64,000 nucleotides of DNA from Arthrobacter sp. YD4 (GCF_030410515.1 NZ_JAUHHD010000005.1:62001-126000); one strand, 5' to 3'; positions 44,116 to 53,934 are shown, numbered from the stretch's first letter. Notes: generated by a model from the letters alone, not told the origin. A program made the numbers and translations.

Positions 44116-45564
44116 CTAGGTGCCCGCCTGCTCAGTCGCCTGCTCACCGGCGTCCCGGACCGCGGCAAGCGCGTCCCGGACCGCCGCCACAGCTGTGGCC
44201 ACGTCGCCGTCGTCGGTGCTCCAGTTGCTCACCGAGATCCGCAGGATGTCCCTGCCCCGCCAGCGCGAACCGGACATCCAGACCCGGCCGTCGGCGATGA
44301 TCCGGTCCGTTACCGCCCGGGTGGTGGCGTCATCACCGAAGGCCAGGGAGACCTGAGTGTAGACGACGTCGTTGAGCACCTCGACGCCCTCGAGCGCGGC
44401 CAGCGCCTCGGCCAGTTGGCGGGCACGGAGCACCAGCCCGCGGACCTGCCCGGCGACGCCGTCGCGGCCGAGGGACTTCAGCGCAGCCCAGACCGGCACG
44501 CCGCGGGCCCGCCGGGACAGCTCCGGCACGGTCTCGAACGGATCGGCGGCCCCGTCGGCGGCCTGGATGAGGTAGCTGGTGTGCAGGCCCATCGCCGCCC
44601 GGAGCGCGGTGACGTCCCGGACCACCGCGATCCCGCAGTCGTAGGGCACGTTGAGGGTCTTGTGCGCATCGGTCCCCCAGGAGTCTGCCCTGTCCAGCCC
44701 GTCGGTCAGGGCGGCCAGTTCCGGCACGGCGGCGGCCCAGAGACCGAAGGCCCCGTCCACGTGCACCCACGCGCCGTGGGACTTGGCGACGGCGATGGCC
44801 TCCCGGAACGGGTCGAAGGCACCCGAATGCAGGTTGCCGGCCTGCAGGCAGACCAGCAGCGGCACGGATCTGGTACCCGGACCACCCTCGGCAACCGCCG
44901 CCCCGAGGGCGCGGTCCAGGGCCGCCGGGTCGATCCGGCCCTCCGCGTCCGCCGGCACGGCGGTGGGCCGGCCGAGCCCGAGGTAGCGGAGCCCCAGGTC
45001 AATGGTGTCGTGGCGCTCGGCACCCGCGAAGCAGCGGATCCGCGGCGCGCCGGAGAGGCCGTCGGCGTCGGAGTCCCAACCGGCGTCCTGCAGCAGGCGC
45101 CAGCGCGCGGCGGCCAGGCCGGTGAAGTTGGCCATGGTGGCGCCGGTGGCGAACCCCACCCCCGACTCCTGGGGCAGGCCCAGCAGCTCGAGCAGCCACC
45201 GGCCCGCGGCCTCCTCGATGGCGGCGGTGGCGGGGGTGGCGAAACGGAGCCCGGCGTTCTGGTCCCAGGCGCTGACCAGCCAGTCCGCGGCCAGGGCGGC
45301 GGGCAGCGTCCCGCCGATCACCCAGCCGAAGAACCGGCCGGAGGGCATGGCCATCAGCCCGGGTTCGGCCTTTTCCGCGAGGTAGTCCACCACCTCGACA
45401 GCGGGGGTGCCGCCGGACGGGAGCGGGCCGCCGAAGTCGGCCGCGAGTTCGGCGGCGCTCCGGGCGGGGCCGATGGGACGGGACTGCTGGCTCTCCAGCC
45501 ACCGCCGGGCGTGCCCGGCCGCGGCGGCCAGGGCGTCGCGGTAGCGCTCACCGGGTGCTGACAT
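44116..45564 (-). CDS. Group II PLP-dependent amino acid decarboxylase
   Basis: 482 residues. The PLP lysine is in SWGTDAHKTLNVPYDCG, and HVDGAFGLW carries the cofactor aspartate; an early GFATGATMANFTGLAAAR is usual for aromatic-L-amino-acid/tyrosine-type decarboxylases. The expected His near GAERHDTIDLGLRYLG is present. Substrate not assignable between aromatic amino acids, glutamate-like or diaminobutyrate. Confidence 0.88.
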   Translation of the reverse strand: MSAPGERYRDALAAAAGHARRWLESQQSRPIGPARSAAELAADFGGPLPSGGTPAVEVVDYLAEKAEPGLMAMPSGRFFGWVIGGTLPAALAADWLVSAWDQNAGLRFATPATAAIEEAAGRWLLELLGLPQESGVGFATGATMANFTGLAAARWRLLQDAGWDSDADGLSGAPRIRCFAGAERHDTIDLGLRYLGLGRPTAVPADAEGRIDPAALDRALGAAVAEGGPGTRSVPLLVCLQAGNLHSGAFDPFREAIAVAKSHGAWVHVDGAFGLWAAAVPELAALTDGLDRADSWGTDAHKTLNVPYDCGIAVVRDVTALRAAMGLHTSYLIQAADGAADPFETVPELSRRARGVPVWAALKSLGRDGVAGQVRGLVLRARQLAEALAALEGVEVLNDVVYTQVSLAFGDDATTRAVTDRIIADGRVWMSGSRWRGRDILRISVSNWSTDDGDVATAVAAVRDALAAVRDAGEQATEQAGT

Positions 45565-45661
45565 AGCTGCATGCTACGCCCGGCCCCGCCACCGCGGCAG
45601 GGCCCTGCGGTCCCCGGGAGCCCGGCGCCCGGAGCCCGGCACGGAGCCCTTAGCCGAAGTC

Positions 45662-46456
45662 TCAGCCGAGGGTGTCGTGCCAGACGTCGGAGCCGAGCTT
45701 GATGATCAGCACGCCCACCACCACCAGGAACACGATCCGGATGAACTTGCTGCCCCGGCTGACGGCGGTCCGGGCACCGAGGTAGCCGCCGGCCATGTTG
45801 GCCCCGCCGAGGACCAGACCCAGGCCCCAGAGCAGGGAGCCGTGCGGCAGGAAGAACAGCAGGGCTCCGGCGTTGGTGGCCATGTTGACGATTTTGGCCT
45901 TGGCGCTGGCCTCGAGGAAGGCGTAGCCCATGGCGGACACCAGCGCGATGATCAGGAAAGACCCCGTTCCGGGGCCGATCATGCCGTCGTAGAACCCGAT
46001 GACGCCGCCGATCAGGCAGGCGATGACGTAGTGGCGGTGCCCGTTGTGGCGCAGCTTGGTCAGCTCGCCAACGTTGGGCCGCAGCGCCGTAAACAGGGCC
46101 ACGGCCACCAGCGCGGCTACGATGATCGGTTTGAAGACGCTCGCCGGCAGGGTGGCGGCCAGGATCGCCCCGCCGAAGCTGCCGGCCAGGGCGATCACCG
46201 CCATGGGGATGGCGGTGCGCAGGTCCGGCCGCACCCGGCGGTAGTAGGTCACCGCGCTGGTGGTGGTGCCGAAGATGGAGCCCATCTTGTTGGTCGCCAG
46301 CGCCTGCACCGGGCTGATGCCCGGCACCAGGAGCATGACCGGCAGCTGGATCAGTCCCCCGCCGCCGACGACGGCGTCGATCCAGCCGGCGGCGAATCCG
46401 GCAACCACCACCAGGATCAGGGTGGTGAGCTGGATTGATTCAAGACCCGAAAGCAT
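45662..46456 (-). CDS. TauE/SafE-family membrane transporter (TSUP)
   Basis: 264 residues, about eight helices in two similar halves: GFAAGWIDAVVGGGGLIQLPVMLL and a later GFYDGMIGPGTGSFLIIALV, the two conserved TSUP motifs. The family exports or imports sulfite, sulfonates or organic anions. Only nine bases separate its start from the proS stop; it is probably in the proS transcript. Confidence 0.9.
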   Translation of the reverse strand: MLSGLESIQLTTLILVVVAGFAAGWIDAVVGGGGLIQLPVMLLVPGISPVQALATNKMGSIFGTTTSAVTYYRRVRPDLRTAIPMAVIALAGSFGGAILAATLPASVFKPIIVAALVAVALFTALRPNVGELTKLRHNGHRHYVIACLIGGVIGFYDGMIGPGTGSFLIIALVSAMGYAFLEASAKAKIVNMATNAGALLFFLPHGSLLWGLGLVLGGANMAGGYLGARTAVSRGSKFIRIVFLVVVGVLIIKLGSDVWHDTLG

Positions 46457-46465
46457 CCCCGGGGG

Positions 46466-48277
46466 TCAGTCGTTGCGGACGGCGTTGACCACGTGGTCGA
46501 CGGCCCGGTCCACGGCGATGTTCTCGGCGTTGCCGCTGCGGCGGTCCTTGATCTCGACGACGCCGTCCACCAGGCCGCGGCCGACGGCCAGGATGGTGGG
46601 CACGCCGACGAGTTCGGCGTCGCCGAACTTGACGCCCGGGGAGACCTTGGGACGGTCGTCGTAGATGACCTCGAGGCCGGCGGCCTCCAGTTCGAGCGCG
46701 AGCTTCTCGGCGGCGGCGAAGATCTCCTCGCCGCGTCCGACGGCGACGACGTGCACGTCGGCCGGGGCGACGGCGCGGGGCCAGACCAGGCCCTTCTCGT
46801 CATGGTTCGATTCGGCCAGGGCCGCCACCGCGCGGGTGACGCCCACGCCGTAGGAGCCCATGGTCACCACGACCTGCTTGCCGTTCTGGTCCAGGACCTT
46901 GAGGTCCAGGGCCTCGGCGTACTTGCGGCCGAGCTGGAAGATGTGGCCCATTTCGATGCCGCGGGCGGTTTCCAGCGGGCCGGAGCCGTCCGGGGCGGGG
47001 TCGCCGGCGCGGACTTCGGTGGCCTCGATGACGCCGTCCCAGCCGAAGTCGCGTCCGGCCACCAGGCCGAAGACGTGCTTGCCGGCCTCGTTGGCGCCGG
47101 TGATCCAGGCGGAGCCGCTGACGACGCGGGGGTCCACCAGGTAGAGCAGCTTTGACGCGCCCTCAGAGCCGAGCAGCGGGGCGTCCAGGGACATGCCCGG
47201 GCCGATGTAGCCCTTGACCAGCAGCGGCTGCTTCTTGAGGTCTTCCTCGTTGGCGGCCTCGAGGGTGATCTCACCGGCGATCGGCAGGAAGGTCCCGATG
47301 GTGGCCTCGACGCGCTTGAGGTCCACGCCGCGGTCGCCGGGGACGCCGATGACGACGAGCTGGCGCTCACCGGTGGGCAGGGTGACGGCGAGCACGACGT
47401 TCTTCAGCGTGTCCGCGGCGGTCCAGGCGCCGCCGTCGGCTTCGCTGCGGGGCGACAGGGCGTTGGCGGCCGCCACGAGGGTGTCGATGGTGGGGGTGTC
47501 CGGGGTGTCGCGCACCTCGGCGGCGGGGGCGTTGGTGAAGTCGATCTCCGCGGGGACCACGGTGGTGACGGCCTCGACGTTGGCCGCGTAGCCACCGGCG
47601 GACCGGACGAACGTGTCCTCGCCGATCTCGGTGGGGTGCAGGAATTCCTCGCTCTTGGACCCGCCCATGGCGCCGGCCGTCGCGGTGACCGGGACGACCT
47701 CGAGGCCGAGGCGCTCGAAGATCTTCAGGTAGGCGCTGCGGTGCGCGGCGTAGCTGGCGTCCAGGCCGGCGTCGTCGACGTCGAAGGAGTAGGAATCCTT
47801 CATGATGAACTCGCGGCCGCGGAGCAGGCCCGCCCGGGGGCGTGCCTCGTCGCGGTACTTGTTCTGGATCTGGTAGATACTCAGCGGCAGGTCCTTGTAC
47901 GAGGAGTACAGGTCCTTGACCAGCAGGGTGAACATTTCCTCGTGCGTGGGGGCCAGCAGGTAGTCGTTGCCCTTGCGGTCCTTGAGCCGGAAGATTCCCT
48001 CGCCGTACTCGGTCCAGCGGTTGGTCGCCTCGTAGGGCTCCTTCGGCAGCAGCGCCGGGAAGTGGACCTCCTGGGCGCCGATCGCCGTCATCTCCTCGCG
48101 GATGATCTGCTCCACCCGGCGCAGCACGCTCAGGCCCAGCGGCAGCCAGGTGTAGATGCCGGGGGCCGCGCGGCGGATGTAACCGGCCCGGACCAGCAGC
48201 CGGTGGCTGGCCACCTCGGCGTCGGCGGGGTCTTCACGCAGGGTGCGCAGGAACAGCTGGGAGAGTCGAAGGACCAC
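46466..48277 (-). CDS. proS: Prolyl-tRNA synthetase
   Basis: 603 residues, class II synthetase of the bacterial type with an insertion (editing) domain: motif 1 in [16 protein letters not shown], motif 2 with [25 protein letters not shown], motif 3 with [14 protein letters not shown]. The C-terminal anticodon domain ends the chain. GTG start at 48277 has no Shine-Dalgarno (the strand reads CCCCTCC just before it), so translation may rely on other features of the long leader. Confidence 0.97.
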   Translation of the reverse strand: MVLRLSQLFLRTLREDPADAEVASHRLLVRAGYIRRAAPGIYTWLPLGLSVLRRVEQIIREEMTAIGAQEVHFPALLPKEPYEATNRWTEYGEGIFRLKDRKGNDYLLAPTHEEMFTLLVKDLYSSYKDLPLSIYQIQNKYRDEARPRAGLLRGREFIMKDSYSFDVDDAGLDASYAAHRSAYLKIFERLGLEVVPVTATAGAMGGSKSEEFLHPTEIGEDTFVRSAGGYAANVEAVTTVVPAEIDFTNAPAAEVRDTPDTPTIDTLVAAANALSPRSEADGGAWTAADTLKNVVLAVTLPTGERQLVVIGVPGDRGVDLKRVEATIGTFLPIAGEITLEAANEEDLKKQPLLVKGYIGPGMSLDAPLLGSEGASKLLYLVDPRVVSGSAWITGANEAGKHVFGLVAGRDFGWDGVIEATEVRAGDPAPDGSGPLETARGIEMGHIFQLGRKYAEALDLKVLDQNGKQVVVTMGSYGVGVTRAVAALAESNHDEKGLVWPRAVAPADVHVVAVGRGEEIFAAAEKLALELEAAGLEVIYDDRPKVSPGVKFGDAELVGVPTILAVGRGLVDGVVEIKDRRSGNAENIAVDRAVDHVVNAVRND

Positions 48278-48636
48278 TGGAGGGGTATCCGTTTCTGAGA
48301 AATGCGGGGCCTCCGGGGAGGCACGAAATGTCCAGCTACCAATCTACCGCCTCACCGCGGGGCGGGTTCCCGGACGACGCGGGTTCCCGGGGCAGGTTCC
48401 CGGACGACGCGGGTCCCCGGGGCGGCAGGCGTCAGGGAATGGGAAGGGCCGCGCCCCGGCGTGGAAGCCCCTGGCCGTTTCCGGCTGGTCATCCGTCGTG
48501 GCGCGGCCCCGCGACCCCAGTGCCGCTTTTATCAAGGCTGTTAACCCTGGCTCGAGCCTGCCCTTCCGGGCGGCTGCGGGGCCAGTTGGTGGTTTCCCCC
48601 TGAGACCGCTCGCGCCTTCTCGGCGCGGCTAGCTAG
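48278..48636 (-). promoter_or_regulatory. Long candidate structured leader of proS
   Basis: Region from a predicted start point to the proS GTG. Two strong stems compete: 48446-48455 pairs with 48500-48509 (10 bp), and 48505-48512 pairs with 48576-48583 (8 bp), sharing bases 48505-48509. A GC-rich hairpin GCGCC/GGCGC lies at the 5' end. This is the logic of an attenuator or riboswitch, but no known class fits. No gene is seen in the interval. Confidence 0.4.
48365..48424. repeat. 30-bp tandem duplication in the proS leader
   Basis: Units 48365-48394 and 48395-48424 match at 28 of 30 bases. They lie between the competing stems and the proS start. Confidence 0.85.
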
Positions 48637-48665
48637 AACCTATGTGATCCCCGTCGCCAAAACAA
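48637..48665 (-). promoter_or_regulatory. Predicted promoter upstream of the proS leader
   Basis: Minus strand TTGTTT (48660-48665), 17-base spacer, TAGGTT (48637-48642). The -35 is weak, the -10 fits TAnnnT, and spacing is ideal. Confidence 0.5.
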
Positions 48666-48735
48666 GAGTGTGCCCTTATATTTCTGTCACAAGTCGGTGA
48701 CATGACGTGTCTCGGGCGGGGTGGACGGCACCGTC

Positions 48736-48783
48736 CTAGAAGAGCGCGGTTTTAGAAGAGCACGGACTTAGAAAAGCACCGTC
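48736..48783. repeat. 16-bp tandem repeats over the stop codon of the GNAT gene
   Basis: Three degenerate units (48736-48751, 48752-48767, 48768-48783), each containing, on the minus strand, (G)TGCT(C/T)TTCTAA/G. Every unit thus repeats the coding end V-L-F-stop. Confidence 0.85.
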
Positions 48784-49664
48784 GCGAAGCTGCCGGCCTG
48801 TTCGAAGCCCACCCGTTCGTAGCTGGCCCGGGCACGGACGTTGAAGTCGTTGACGTAGAGGCTGGTCACCGGCGCGAGCCGCTGGGCCAGGAGCACGACG
48901 GCGGCCATGTACCCGGCGCTGAGGCCCAGACCGCGGTGGGTGGGGTTCATCCAGACGCCCTGGACCTGCGTGACGGCGGATGTGACGGCGCCGAGTTCGG
49001 CCTTGAAGATGACCTCGCCGTCGGGCCCGAGGTGGACCATGGAGTGCCCGGCCCGGATCAGCCCCTTGACCCGCCGGCTGTAGAACTCGCGGCCGCCGAG
49101 GTAGGGCGAGTAGCCCACCTCCTCCTCGAACATCGCGGCGCAGGCGGGGAGGATGCGGTCGAAGTCGGCCATCTGCCCGAAGCCCAACGCCGGGTTGGGC
49201 CCGATCAGCGGCGTGCCGCTGATGGTCATGAGCGGCTGGTCCGCCCTGATCTCCTGGGCCGTGTGCCCCAGGTCCTCCATGGCCGCGTGCAGCGCCAGTA
49301 CGGCCTCGGCGGGGCCGAAGATGGAGGCGTAGCGGCGACCGGCCCGGTGTGCCGCGGCCGCGACGAGGGGCGCGAGGTCGGTGTCCAGTTCGACCGGCAC
49401 CAGGTTGGCCCCGGCCCAGCACGCCGAGACGAGGGTCCCGCCGTCGAACACGCCGAGGATGCTGGCGCCGCCGGCGGTTGGCGCGGCGGTGCCGGCGGAT
49501 TCGAGGTGGGACAGGATGAAGACGTTCGCGACGGGGTCGCGCCGCGCGAGATCGCGGAGGGTGCCGGTGTCGCCGGCGCCGAGGAGGCGGACGGCGGCAC
49601 CGGCCTGGGTACCGTCCTTACGAAACGCTAACCACGGGGCCACCCTTGACAGCATCTTCGCCAT
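48768..49664 (-). CDS. GNAT-family acetyltransferase with DUF4081 domain
   Basis: 298 residues: an N-terminal DUF4081 domain ([20 protein letters not shown]) and a C-terminal GNAT domain with the acetyl-CoA motif [19 protein letters not shown] and the late [23 protein letters not shown] at 49664 has GGGGGA upstream; another ATG is at 49655. It overlaps the end of ispG by 47 bases. In this order (rseP-ispG-GNAT) it is common in Actinobacteria; substrate unknown. Confidence 0.9.
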   Translation of the reverse strand: MAKMLSRVAPWLAFRKDGTQAGAAVRLLGAGDTGTLRDLARRDPVANVFILSHLESAGTAAPTAGGASILGVFDGGTLVSACWAGANLVPVELDTDLAPLVAAAAHRAGRRYASIFGPAEAVLALHAAMEDLGHTAQEIRADQPLMTISGTPLIGPNPALGFGQMADFDRILPACAAMFEEEVGYSPYLGGREFYSRRVKGLIRAGHSMVHLGPDGEVIFKAELGAVTSAVTQVQGVWMNPTHRGLGLSAGYMAAVVLLAQRLAPVTSLYVNDFNVRARASYERVGFEQAGSFATVLF

Positions 49665-50784
49665 CGGCTTCCCCCATCTCTTCGGCGAGGCGCATAGCCT
49701 CTTCGATCAGTGTTTCGACGATCTGGTTCTCGGGGACGGTTTTGATGACCTCGCCCTTGACGAAGATCTGGCCCTTGCCGTTGCCGGACGCCACGCCGAG
49801 GTCAGCCTCGCGGGCCTCGCCGGGTCCGTTCACCACGCAGCCCATGACGGCCACTCGCAGCGGCACCTCCATGCCCTCCAGGCCGGCGGTGACTTCCTCG
49901 GCGAGGGTGTAGACATCCACCTGGGCGCGTCCGCAGGACGGGCAGGAGACGATCTCGAGCTTGCGGGGGCGCAGGTTCAGCGACTGCAGGATCTGGTTGC
50001 CCACCTTGACCTCCTCCACCGGCGGGGCGGAGAGGGACACGCGGATGGTGTCGCCGATACCGCGGGAGAGCAGCGCGCCGAAGGCGGTGGCGGACTTGAT
50101 GGTCCCCTGGAAGGCGGGGCCGGCCTCGGTCACGCCGAGGTGCAGGGGCCAGTCACCCTTTTCCGCGAGCATCTCGTAGGCGGCCACCATGACGACGGGG
50201 TCGTTGTGCTTGACCGAGATCTTGAAGTCGTGGAAGCCGTGCTCCTCGAACAGCGAGGCTTCCCAGACGGCGGACTCGACGAGCGCCTCCGGGGTGGCCT
50301 TGCCGTACTTCTTCATGATGCCGGGCTCCAGCGAGCCGGCGTTGACGCCGATCCGGATGGAGGTGCCGTGGTCCTTGGCGGCGCGGGCGATTTCCTTGAC
50401 CTGGTCATCGAACTTGCGGATGTTGCCGGGGTTGACCCGGACCGCTGCGCAGCCGGCCTCGATCGCGGCGAAGACGTACTTCGGCTGGAAGTGGATGTCC
50501 GCGATCACCGGGATCTGCGACTTCTTCGCGATGATGGGCAGCGCCTCCGCGTCGTCGGCGGAGGGGCAGGCCACGCGGACGATGTCACAGCCGGAGGCGG
50601 TGAGTTCGGCGATCTGCTGCAGGGTGGCGTTGATGTCCGTGGTCGGCGTGGTCGTCATGGACTGCACGCTGATCGGGAAGTCGGAGCCGACGCCGACCGA
50701 GCCGACCTTGATCTGGCGGGTTTTCCGGCGCGGGGCAAGAACGGGGGGCGGTGCCGACGGCATTCCGAGGCTGACCGAGGTCAC
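49618..50784 (-). CDS. ispG: (E)-4-hydroxy-3-methylbut-2-enyl-diphosphate synthase
   Basis: 388 residues. Iron-sulfur enzyme of the MEP isoprenoid pathway acting on MEcPP. The [4Fe-4S] cysteines are in [14 protein letters not shown] and [13 protein letters not shown]; the N-terminal TIM-barrel has [21 protein letters not shown]. It is one of two MEP genes here, with dxr 3 kb upstream on the same strand. Confidence 0.96.
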   Translation of the reverse strand: MTSVSLGMPSAPPPVLAPRRKTRQIKVGSVGVGSDFPISVQSMTTTPTTDINATLQQIAELTASGCDIVRVACPSADDAEALPIIAKKSQIPVIADIHFQPKYVFAAIEAGCAAVRVNPGNIRKFDDQVKEIARAAKDHGTSIRIGVNAGSLEPGIMKKYGKATPEALVESAVWEASLFEEHGFHDFKISVKHNDPVVMVAAYEMLAEKGDWPLHLGVTEAGPAFQGTIKSATAFGALLSRGIGDTIRVSLSAPPVEEVKVGNQILQSLNLRPRKLEIVSCPSCGRAQVDVYTLAEEVTAGLEGMEVPLRVAVMGCVVNGPGEAREADLGVASGNGKGQIFVKGEVIKTVPENQIVETLIEEAMRLAEEMGEADGEDAVKGGPVVSVS

Positions 50785-50832
50785 GGGGACTCCTCTGGGA
50801 TCGAAGCGTAGTGCGAAGGGTGGGCGGGCCGC

Positions 50833-51126
50833 TTAGGCGGAGTGGCCGGCCAGCAGGCCGGTCACCGGCGCCCAGGCCGTGGTGCGGATACCGGAGATGG
50901 CGCTGGCGGCGGCGAACGGGTCCTGCTTGAGCAGCTCGCTCAGGGCCTGCTCGTCGGCTGCCTTGAGGATCAGCAACGCGCCGGCGCCGTCGGAGTACGG
51001 GCCACTGGCCAGCAGGGTGCCGTCCTCGGCCAGGCCGGCGGTCCATTCCCGGTGGGCGGGGCGGGCGGCGGCGCGGGATTCGGCGGACTCGGCGTCGTAA
51101 ACGTACTCAACAGCAAAAACAGTCAT
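50833..51126 (-). CDS. YciI-family protein
   Basis: 97 residues, ferredoxin-like fold. Conserved features: Y-V-Y-D at the start, R-P-A-H-R-E-W with the His-Asp pair of the family, LLASGPYSDGAGALLILKA, and DPFAAAS. Possible dehydratase/muconolactone-isomerase-like function, undefined. Confidence 0.85.
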   Translation of the reverse strand: MTVFAVEYVYDAESAESRAAARPAHREWTAGLAEDGTLLASGPYSDGAGALLILKAADEQALSELLKQDPFAAASAISGIRTTAWAPVTGLLAGHSA

Positions 51127-51176
51127 ACCGCTACCCTATCCCCCAGTCCGCCGGGTTCCCATCCATCGGCCCGGTT

Positions 51177-51761
51177 TCAGGCCTGCAGCAGAACCCTCGC
51201 CAGCGCGGCCACGCCGGCGGCCCACAGCATCGAGGTGAGGGTGCCGATGATGAACCTCTCGGCCGCGACCGGGGTTTCCTTCAGTTCGGCGAACCGGCCC
51301 AGGCCCTTGATGGCGACCACATAGGCGATGGCCACGGGCTGCCCGGCCAGGATGGCGAGGGCGACGGCGAGGCGTTCCAGCACGCCGATGATCGCCCCGC
51401 CGCGCAGGATGCGGGTGCCGACGGCGACCGCCGGGACGGGCGCGGGGGTTGGGGTGCCGGGGGCTGGGGTCTCGGGGGTTGGAGTCTCAGTGCTTGGTGC
51501 GGCCGGGACTGCCGGGGTTCCGGCGGCCGTGGTTGCCGCCCCGTCCGTGGGATCGTCGCTCCAGCCGGGACCGGCGTCGGCGTCGCTCCAGCCGGGACCG
51601 CCGTCGGCGTCGCTGCCCGTGGTGCCGTCAACCGCGTCGGCCGACTGCCCGGCGTCGGCCCTGTCGTCGATGGTGCGGGCCAGGCGGAAGACCAGGGCGG
51701 TAACCGGCCAGCCGGCAAAGCCCGCAATCAGCAGCGCCAGTGTGATCCAGAGGGCGTTCAC
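51177..51761 (-). CDS. Membrane protein paired with SatD
   Basis: 194 residues from GTG 51761, overlapping the satD stop (GTGA). A first helix (LWITLALLIAGFAGWPVTALVF), then a ~90-residue disordered region rich in Asp/Gly/Ser (repeated G-W-S-D-D/A) and Thr/Pro, then two or three C-terminal helices (RFIIGTLTSMLWAAGVAALA). The pairing resembles SatD with a small DUF3307-like or integral membrane partner. No function known. Confidence 0.65.
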   Translation of the reverse strand: MNALWITLALLIAGFAGWPVTALVFRLARTIDDRADAGQSADAVDGTTGSDADGGPGWSDADAGPGWSDDPTDGAATTAAGTPAVPAAPSTETPTPETPAPGTPTPAPVPAVAVGTRILRGGAIIGVLERLAVALAILAGQPVAIAYVVAIKGLGRFAELKETPVAAERFIIGTLTSMLWAAGVAALARVLLQA

Positions 51762-52504
51762 CGGTCTCCTTCGCTCGGGGTGCGCGCGGCGTGGCCGTCC
51801 GCGCCCGCGGTCTGGCCGTCGGCCAGGGCCAGCAGCATTTCTGCCGCGGGCCGTGCCGCCCATTCTTCCTGCCAGCCGGAGCGAAGCAGGGCACGGCTCA
51901 CCGACTGCTCCGTGATTCCCAGCGCGGCGGCGGCGGCCTTCTGGCTGCCGTGGGTGCCTGAGCGCCCGTCGCGGACGTCACGGAGCGCGTCCACCACCTT
52001 CCATTGGGCCGCGGTCCGGTCCTGGACCAGGCGGCCGATCAGCCGCAGGACCGCCTCGGCATTGGCAGCCTCCCGCTCTCCCGGCGGCGCGGCCGGTGTC
52101 CCGGCGGCGCCGTCTCCGGAGCCGGCCGGACGGGAGGCCGCCCCGCGGCGCGGGGTCCCCGCGGTGCCGGCTTCGACGGCGAGGGGGACATGCCCGGCGG
52201 CCTTGGCCCGCTCCACCGCGAGCCGGGCCGCCACGAACGCCGGCCCGGAGCCCTCACGGGGGCTGGCAGGCAGCGGCTGGTCCACGGCCCCGACGCCGAT
52301 TCCGACATACCAGTGGCCGTCGCGAAGGACGTGCAGGGCGGTGTCCACCACCTCGGCCGGCGACTGCAGCACCCCCTGCAGCTCGTCGCCGACGGAGCGT
52401 TCGAAGGTGGCTCCGGGAACCAGCCGGGCCAGCGCCGCCAGCAGCCCGGGAACCCGGTCCACATCGGTGCTGCTGCCGCGCTGGTCAATCGTCAGGACGT
52501 ACAT
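51758..52504 (-). CDS. SatD-like HTH protein
   Basis: 248 residues. The N-terminal ~100 residues show the SatD motif: Y-V-L-T-I-D-Q-R-G-S, then FERSVGDELQGVL and YVGIGVGAVD, similar to a nucleotide-binding domain; the C-terminal part has a helix-turn-helix (KAAAAALGITEQSVSRALLRSGW). SatD-type proteins are thought to regulate DNA-linked operons, but the role here is unknown. A cluster of GCTGATT/AATCAGC repeats lies directly upstream. Confidence 0.8.
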   Translation of the reverse strand: MYVLTIDQRGSSTDVDRVPGLLAALARLVPGATFERSVGDELQGVLQSPAEVVDTALHVLRDGHWYVGIGVGAVDQPLPASPREGSGPAFVAARLAVERAKAAGHVPLAVEAGTAGTPRRGAASRPAGSGDGAAGTPAAPPGEREAANAEAVLRLIGRLVQDRTAAQWKVVDALRDVRDGRSGTHGSQKAAAAALGITEQSVSRALLRSGWQEEWAARPAAEMLLALADGQTAGADGHAARTPSEGDR

Positions 52505-52547
52505 ACCGCAACCCTAGGCGGCTGATTCAGAAAGATCAACCATCTAA

Positions 52548-52569
52548 AGCTGATTATCAAAAATCAGCT
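52548..52569. promoter_or_regulatory. Inverted repeat upstream of satD, candidate operator
   Basis: AGCTGAT (52548-52554) and ATCAGCT (52563-52569) around an 8-nt AT-rich spacer. Further GCTGATT (52521) and AATCAGC (52590) flank it: four heptamers in about 75 bp. Probable binding sites for an HTH dimer; SatD itself is a candidate. Confidence 0.5.
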
Positions 52570-52591
52570 CAAACTGGCTTAGCAGCGGGAA

Positions 52592-53923
52592 TCAGCCGAA
52601 AAGATTCACCGGTTTGACAATGTCGGCGTAGATCAGCAGCGCGGACATGCCCATCAGCAGCGCCGCCACCACGTAGGTCACCGGCAACATCTTGGCGATG
52701 TCGAACGCCCCCGGATCCGGCCGGCCGAAGAGCTTGGCGATCCGGCGCCGGAAACCCTCGTACAGCGCGCCCGCCACGTGGCCGCCGTCGAGCGGCAGCA
52801 GCGGGACGAGGTTGAAGACGGCCAGGGCGAAGTTCAGCCCGGCGAGCAGGCCCACCAGGGTGGCGAGCCGGCTCTGCAGCGGCACCTGTTCCATGGCGGC
52901 GACCTCGCCGGCCACCCGGCCGACGCCCACCACGCTGATCGGGCCGTTGGGGTCCCGCGGCTCCGAACTGAAGGCCGCCTGCGCCACGCCCACGACGCGG
53001 GCCGGGAGGTTCAGGACGACGCCGGCGATCTGCTTGATGTTCTCCCCCGCCATCGGGAGCACCGCCGAGGCCGGCTGCTGCACCAGCGCCGACTGCGGGC
53101 CGATGCCGAGGAAGCCGACGTCCTGGTAGCGGAGCTTGCCGTCCGCGTCCTTGGCCTGGCGTCCGTCGGCGCCGACCACCGGGCGGGAGGAGAGCACCGG
53201 GGTCACCGTGGTGGTGACGGGGGCGCCGTCGCGCTGGACCGTGACGCTCACGGTCTTGCCGGCCGAGGCCCGGATCCAGCCGGTGAGCTCGTCCCAGTTG
53301 GTGACCTGCCTGCCGTCGAAGGAGGTGATTGTGTCGCCCGGTTTCAGCCCGGCAGCGGCCGCGGGGGTGAGCTTGCAGTCCTGCGAGTTCGGGTCCACGG
53401 TCTCCCCGGCCTTGACCTGGCACTTGGAGACGTCGGCGATGGTGGTGGTGGAGCCCGCCACGCCGAAGCCCATCAGCAGCACGGCCGTCAGCACGAGGCC
53501 GATCAGCAGGTTCATGGCCGGGCCGCCGAGCATGATGATGATCTTCTTCCAGACCGGCAGCCGGTAGAACACCCGGTCCCGGTCTTCGGGGCCGATCTCC
53601 TCGTGCGCCAGCGACCGCGCGTCGGCGGCCAGGGACTGGAACATGCCGGTGCTGGAGGCCCGGACGGTGCCGTCCTCCGGGTTGGGCGGGTACATGCCGA
53701 TCATCGAGACGAAGCCGCCGAGCGGGATGGCCTTGACGCCGTACTCGGTCTCGCCGCGGCGCCGCGACCAGAGGGTCGGGCCGAAGCCGATCATGTATTT
53801 GGTGACGCGGACCTTGAACAGCTTGGCCGGCACCAGGTGGCCCACCTCGTGCAGGGCGATGGACACGGCGATGCCGATCACGACAAAGACGACGCCGAGG
53901 ATGAAGAGGAGAACGGGGCTCAT
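52592..53923 (-). CDS. rseP: Site-2 intramembrane metalloprotease RseP
   Basis: 443 residues from ATG 53923. HEVGH (HExxH) lies in the first helix, the third metal ligand in LFNLVPLLPLDGGH near the C-terminus, and a PDZ domain (KPGDTITSFDGRQVTNWDELTGWI) sits between. Cleaves membrane anti-sigma factors or signal peptides. Order dxr-rseP-ispG is standard. Confidence 0.95.
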   Translation of the reverse strand: MSPVLLFILGVVFVVIGIAVSIALHEVGHLVPAKLFKVRVTKYMIGFGPTLWSRRRGETEYGVKAIPLGGFVSMIGMYPPNPEDGTVRASSTGMFQSLAADARSLAHEEIGPEDRDRVFYRLPVWKKIIIMLGGPAMNLLIGLVLTAVLLMGFGVAGSTTTIADVSKCQVKAGETVDPNSQDCKLTPAAAAGLKPGDTITSFDGRQVTNWDELTGWIRASAGKTVSVTVQRDGAPVTTTVTPVLSSRPVVGADGRQAKDADGKLRYQDVGFLGIGPQSALVQQPASAVLPMAGENIKQIAGVVLNLPARVVGVAQAAFSSEPRDPNGPISVVGVGRVAGEVAAMEQVPLQSRLATLVGLLAGLNFALAVFNLVPLLPLDGGHVAGALYEGFRRRIAKLFGRPDPGAFDIAKMLPVTYVVAALLMGMSALLIYADIVKPVNLFG

Positions 53924-53934
53924 GCTGGGTCTGG

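Noticed and set aside
48446..48636. Cobalamin riboswitch, T-box, SRP RNA or RNase P RNA in the proS leader
   Set aside because: Some blocks recall B12 boxes (CTGGCCCCGCAG, GGCACTG, AGCCGGAAACGGCC) but the GGTG block is missing and the last box has the wrong length. No T-box AGGGTGGNACCGCG, no SRP core and no RNase P GAGGAAAGTCC were found.
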